A DNA stretch of 64,000 nucleotides from Microvelia longipes (Eukaryota; Arthropoda; Insecta; Hemiptera; Veliidae), in NCBI GenBank assembly GCA_018340805.1, contig JACMZG010001908.1, positions 37,061,030 through 37,125,029 of the forward strand, read 5' to 3'. The notes under the pieces are model-generated. The model was not told where the DNA came from and did no database searches. It saw only the letters and a list, made by a program, of their open reading frames with translations. This document shows positions 60,105 through 64,000 of the stretch, in pieces. The translations under genes and the position numbers were made by a program. The number at the start of each line of letters is the position of its first letter. Within the stretch, counting starts at the first letter, position 1.

Positions 60105-60152
60105 TACTTTCCTATATACCTGCGGTTATGGTATAATAAATGAGGAAAAGTA
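60105..60152. repeat. Short palindromic element TACTTTCC...GGAAAAGTA, copy 2
   Basis: 48 bp with the same ends as 1142-1181, the shared words CCTATATACCT and AAATGAGGAAAAGTA, and an inner inverted repeat TATACC/GGTATA. Confidence 0.7.
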
Positions 60153-62021
60153 AAAATATGTCATTAAATTGATTAGTTATTATATAAATAAAGCACAGCT
60201 ATTATTAGAATTTACTAAGTTGAAAGTAATTATTACTAGTCGTCCTACTTCCCCTATATATTTCTTCCTGTAGCTCCTGAGTCTATAATCCCATACTATA
60301 ATTAATTTTACATATTAATAGTTATTAGTTCTGCAACACGCATATTTAGTCCAAATGAGATCATAAGATGTATTATTTCGATAAGTAATAATGTCTAACA
60401 AAAAAGACTCAAAAGAAATTTTTATACAAAGGTGGTTCAATTAGTCAAAAAGACGACAGGAAGTATATGTCATCACCTGCCAAATTATATGACTTTTAAG
60501 ATCTTAATAATACTTATATCATTCCATGACTTGAAAAGAAATTAATTTATATCATTTTCAGCTCTTAAGAAATAATATAACCAACAAAAATTTTAATACT
60601 GAAAATTTTAAATGAATAAAGAACAGAAATGTATAGCCTAAGTATAATTTTTACCATGTTTAAAAATCTACCCAAATAAGGTACTTAGATTTTATCAGAA
60701 AATATCAGAGTATATAAGAAAATAATTAATAAAAATTAAACATTTGAAGTTAACCTGAAAAACCTTTTGGTAACCAACATTTTTCTTATTGTTTTATTTA
60801 GAATTACAAATTAGATTTTGAGTCACTAATTAGTAAATAATCCTGAAAAAGGTTAGATTACAAATTCAATGAACATTCATGATTACGTCTGCATTTATTT
60901 CTTTTTTTACTGGTTGCTAATTACGTAATGTTTTTTTAGTTACTTTTTCAAATGGACGAGAACTTAACATAATTATTTAACATAAAATATAAAAAGAGCA
61001 TATCTAACATTTAGAAATAATGTCATTAAGCATATTGATCTGTAAGTAATTTAACTGATTTGTAAACACGACGGCCCGCTTAATTTGGATAAAATTACTG
61101 ATTATACAGTTGAAACATTTATCTTACATCGGGAGCATGCTCATATTACCACTAAAATTAGAGACATCTTTTAATACTGAGACGCGTTCCTTAGAAATTT
61201 TGTATTATTTTACGAACACATAATATGATTATTAAATTATTTTAAATAAAAGTCATGCAGGGAATTATAAGTATTTCAGGTGATTTTCAAGCGAATTTCC
61301 AAGCAAAGTTGCGTTTACGAGGTATTTTTAAATTCAAGATAAAAATCTTTTATTTATATAACTTGATCTATCTTATTCTCCTTCTGACATAACAAAACTA
61401 ACATAAAACATTCTTTTGTTTAACATGCGTGTTTAAATCACAACATTGATCAGATCCAGGTTTCTCTTTATATTTTGTTCCTATGTTCGTTTTAAAACAA
61501 AGCAGTCTATTTATTCCACTTGTTTATTTATCTCATCTTTTTCCAAAATTTGGTTTCAAAAAATATAATTTATAGCTATTAAAAATAAAAATTAGACAAC
61601 AACTAGCAAAACAAATTGATGTTGAACAGAAACGCTTTGGATTAGCGGAGTAACTTAATTTTGACAAAATATGATAATTATTACTTAATTTGTTTAAATC
61701 AAGTCTTCTCGTTTTCAGAGTATTATGTTCATATAATTTTAAAAATCAAGCCAATATATGTTTCAGAGGTCCCGAACACGAACCATAACAAGTTTCGTTA
61801 TGTTTTCTATACAAATGACAAAAAATAACGAGGACTTTCTATCATCAACATTTTTCATTACAAACTTGATTAAAAAAGCTAACATATAAACAAACATACG
61901 AATAAAGATAAATTAATTTATAAAAACAATATTAATAAAAAAAAAGGTTTCTTGGTAATAATCGTAAAGGCTTTGAATGAACCATGTTACATGGTGTTGC
62001 ATGATAAATAAACTCATAATT

Positions 62022-62025
<4 letters not shown>
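60153..62025. other. AT-rich DNA without recognisable genes
   Basis: No supported gene. One acceptor-like site near 61766 precedes an open stretch of about 39 codons but was not accepted. Confidence 0.5.

Positions 62026-62083
<58 letters not shown>
62026..62083. repeat. (TA)n microsatellite
   Basis: About 28 TA units. Confidence 0.97.
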
Positions 62084-62087
<4 letters not shown>

Positions 62088-62766
62088 CAAAAATTTTAAC
62101 AAATGCTTAAAGTAACAAATAAAAGCATAAGTTTCAAAAACTCATTAACATTTTTAAGGACATTTTTTTTATTTTCACAAATCTTAAAACTTATCTCTAA
62201 TTATACATTTATATCTATAATACAAATTATATATTTCTAACTTTAAATAATAACAGAATACAATTCTTAGAAAAATGTATAAGAGTAGTCATTAAAATAC
62301 AAGTAATGACAATAATATAACATTATAATAATTCGTGTATAATTTTTATATTTTTTTATTATTATTCTGTTTTATTAAAGTATTTTTTTAGAGGCCTTGG
62401 GGGATAAAAATCAAGGTTAGTCTTATTATAAAATAGTTATATAAAAGAAATAATATGATATTTTTTTCGGGTGGCCTGTAATAATTTTGTGCGTTTATTA
62501 TACCTGTTATGAGTTACAAAATTTTAATGATTAAAAAAATTATAGTCCAGAAAGAAGTTTAGGGATTAGAGAATACGACGATCAGTTTGGTTGTCCAGTT
62601 GAGTAGCTTATTTTATACTTATGCTTATTTTAAGATCTAATTTATAGCTAATCAGAGGATTCAAACACAAATTTAACCATAATTCGCCGAGCGTTTTAGA
62701 AATACCAATATTTTTTTTCGTTAAGTAAAATGTGGGATAATATGATAAGAGCTTCCCCTCTGCATT

Positions 62767-62923
62767 AAATATCTATAACATATCTATGTTATAAATATCA
62801 AATATCTATAACATATCTATGTTATAAATATCAAATATCTATAACATATCTATGTTATAAATATCAAATATCTATAACATATCTATGTTATAAATATCAA
62901 ATATCTATAACATGTCTATAACA
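62767..62923. repeat. 33-bp tandem repeat of palindromic units, about 4.7 copies
   Basis: The unit AAATATCTATAACATATCTA followed by TGTTATAAATATC is itself a near-palindrome (ATAACATA-TCTATGTTAT). Four full copies are identical and the last decays (CATGTCTATAACAG). Confidence 0.95.
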
Positions 62924-63059
62924 GCCTTTATTCGTGATAAGCAACACATTTAAAATGTTTAATTCTATAGTAAATAAAAAATAATCAGACAAAAATAAAA
63001 ACCAATGACTATAGTAAAACCAGGAATGGCATAGTTACCTAGATCTAACCCCTTTGCAT

Positions 63060-63062
<3 letters not shown>

Positions 63063-63093
<31 letters not shown>
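63063..63093. repeat. (TA)n microsatellite at the satellite edge
   Basis: About 15 TA units immediately before the satellite array. Confidence 0.95.
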
Positions 63094-63095
<2 letters not shown>

Positions 63096-64000
63096 GGTGG
63101 AACATTTCAGATGCACACCCCCTGCTAAAATGGTTAAAAATGGAGATAGAGAGTCGGGAAAAGTCTCCACCCCTAGGTAATCGACCTCAGTGACCTCAAA
63201 TATGTCATTATTTTTTTGGTAACTATTTGGCAAATATGGTAATTTTATTACCCAAAATAGTAATTCCTCGGTAACTTTAAAAAGTTAAATTAGAGCATAC
63301 CATGATATGAACATTTTTGAAAACTACATTATGTTCTGAGAAATTTGATACCAATATCATAAAATTCCGGTAATTTTTCTACGACCTATTGTGTAACATA
63401 CATACACACTTTTATGCTTGAAAATTATTATATTTTTGGAACAACAAAATGCACACCCCCTGCTAAAATGGTTAAAAATGGAGATAGAGAGTCGGGAAAA
63501 GTCTCCACCCCTAGGTAATCGACCTCAGTGACCTCAAATATGTCATTATTTTTTTGGTAACTATTTGGCAAATATGGTAATTTTATTACCCAAAATAGTA
63601 ATTCCTCGGTAACTTTAAAAAGTTAAATTAGAGCATACCATGATATGAACATTTTTTAAAACCTTATTATGTTCTGAGAAATTTGATACCAATATCATAA
63701 AATTCCGGTAATTTTTCTACGACCTATTGTGTAACATACATACACACTTTTATGCTTGAAAATTATTATATTTTTGGAACAAAAAATGCACACCCCCTGC
63801 TAAAATGGTTAAAATGGAGATAGAGAGTCGGGAAAAGTCTCCACCCTAGGTAATCGACCTCAGTGACCTCAAATATGTCATTATTTTTTTGGTAACTATT
63901 TGGCAAATATGGTAATTTTATTACCCAAAATAGTAATTCCTCGGTAACTTTAAAAAGTTAAATTAGAGCATACCATGATATGAACATTTTTGAAAACTAC
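63094..64000. repeat. 338-bp satellite array, 2.6 copies, continuing past the window
   Basis: Units start at the word GCACACCCCCTGCTAAAATG at 63113, 63451 and 63788, giving periods of 338 and 337 bp. Copies are nearly identical; differences are a few substitutions and one- to three-base indels (for example GAAAACTACATT versus TAAAACCTTATT). The first unit is preceded by ACAGGGTGGAACATTTCAGAT, whose GGAACA...AT matches the unit junction. No coding frame is kept across units (338 is not a multiple of three). The array runs off the right edge, so its length is unknown. Confidence 0.95.

Noticed and set aside
61767..61890. Open stretch of about 39 codons after GTTTCAG
   Set aside because: The acceptor is weak, the composition is A/T-driven and there is no recognisable motif.

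Overview
The window is AT-rich, gene-poor eukaryotic DNA, most likely from an invertebrate animal. The evidence is a BEL/Pao-type LTR retrotransposon (a metazoan superfamily), a polyadenylated non-LTR (LINE) fragment, very many (TA)n microsatellites, minisatellite arrays and the absence of any bacterial gene arrangement. The species cannot be named from the sequence. Ten Ns at 59923-59932 mark an assembly join, and several coding frames break at or beside short homopolymers, which suggests a draft long-read assembly.

The only gene-sized coding content is one BEL/Pao element on the minus strand at 29937-36873. It has a 5-bp target duplication (GTAAA), two LTRs of 222 and 223 bp differing by one A, a primer-binding site, gag with three zinc knuckles, an aspartic protease, reverse transcriptase, RNase H and integrase, and no env-like frame. 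The coding part is cut into pieces by at least eight single-base frame changes, although the LTRs are almost identical.

Layout: 1-2.7 kb holds 29-bp tandem repeats, an AGTACT-rich patch, a possible host exon and a hairpin element beside (TA)n. 2.7-9.7 kb holds microsatellites, a TIR element, a 29-bp array, two GC-rich islands and a 22-bp array. 9.7-18.4 kb is mostly plain AT-rich DNA with a second copy of the hairpin element, a 34-bp array and a perfect 28-bp palindrome. 18.4-19.8 kb is a tandem array split by a 5'-truncated LINE. 20.8-24 kb holds microsatellites, a reverse transcriptase scrap and a second possible host exon. 24-29.9 kb is plain AT-rich DNA with a palindrome cluster, followed by the BEL/Pao element at 29.9-36.9 kb. 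37-52 kb has hairpins, a purine-rich degenerate minisatellite and a coding-like remnant. 52.5-56 kb has a degenerate repeat, a foldback element and a 52-bp triplicate. 56-63 kb is AT-rich with the gap and a palindromic 33-bp array. From 63.1 kb to the end runs a 338-bp satellite.

No complete host gene, tRNA, rRNA, CRISPR array or novel multi-gene system is supported. The most informative signals are the clash between near-identical LTRs and broken frames, the recurring hairpin and palindromic elements, the LINE insertion with a readable target duplication, and two exon-like stretches that need transcript evidence.
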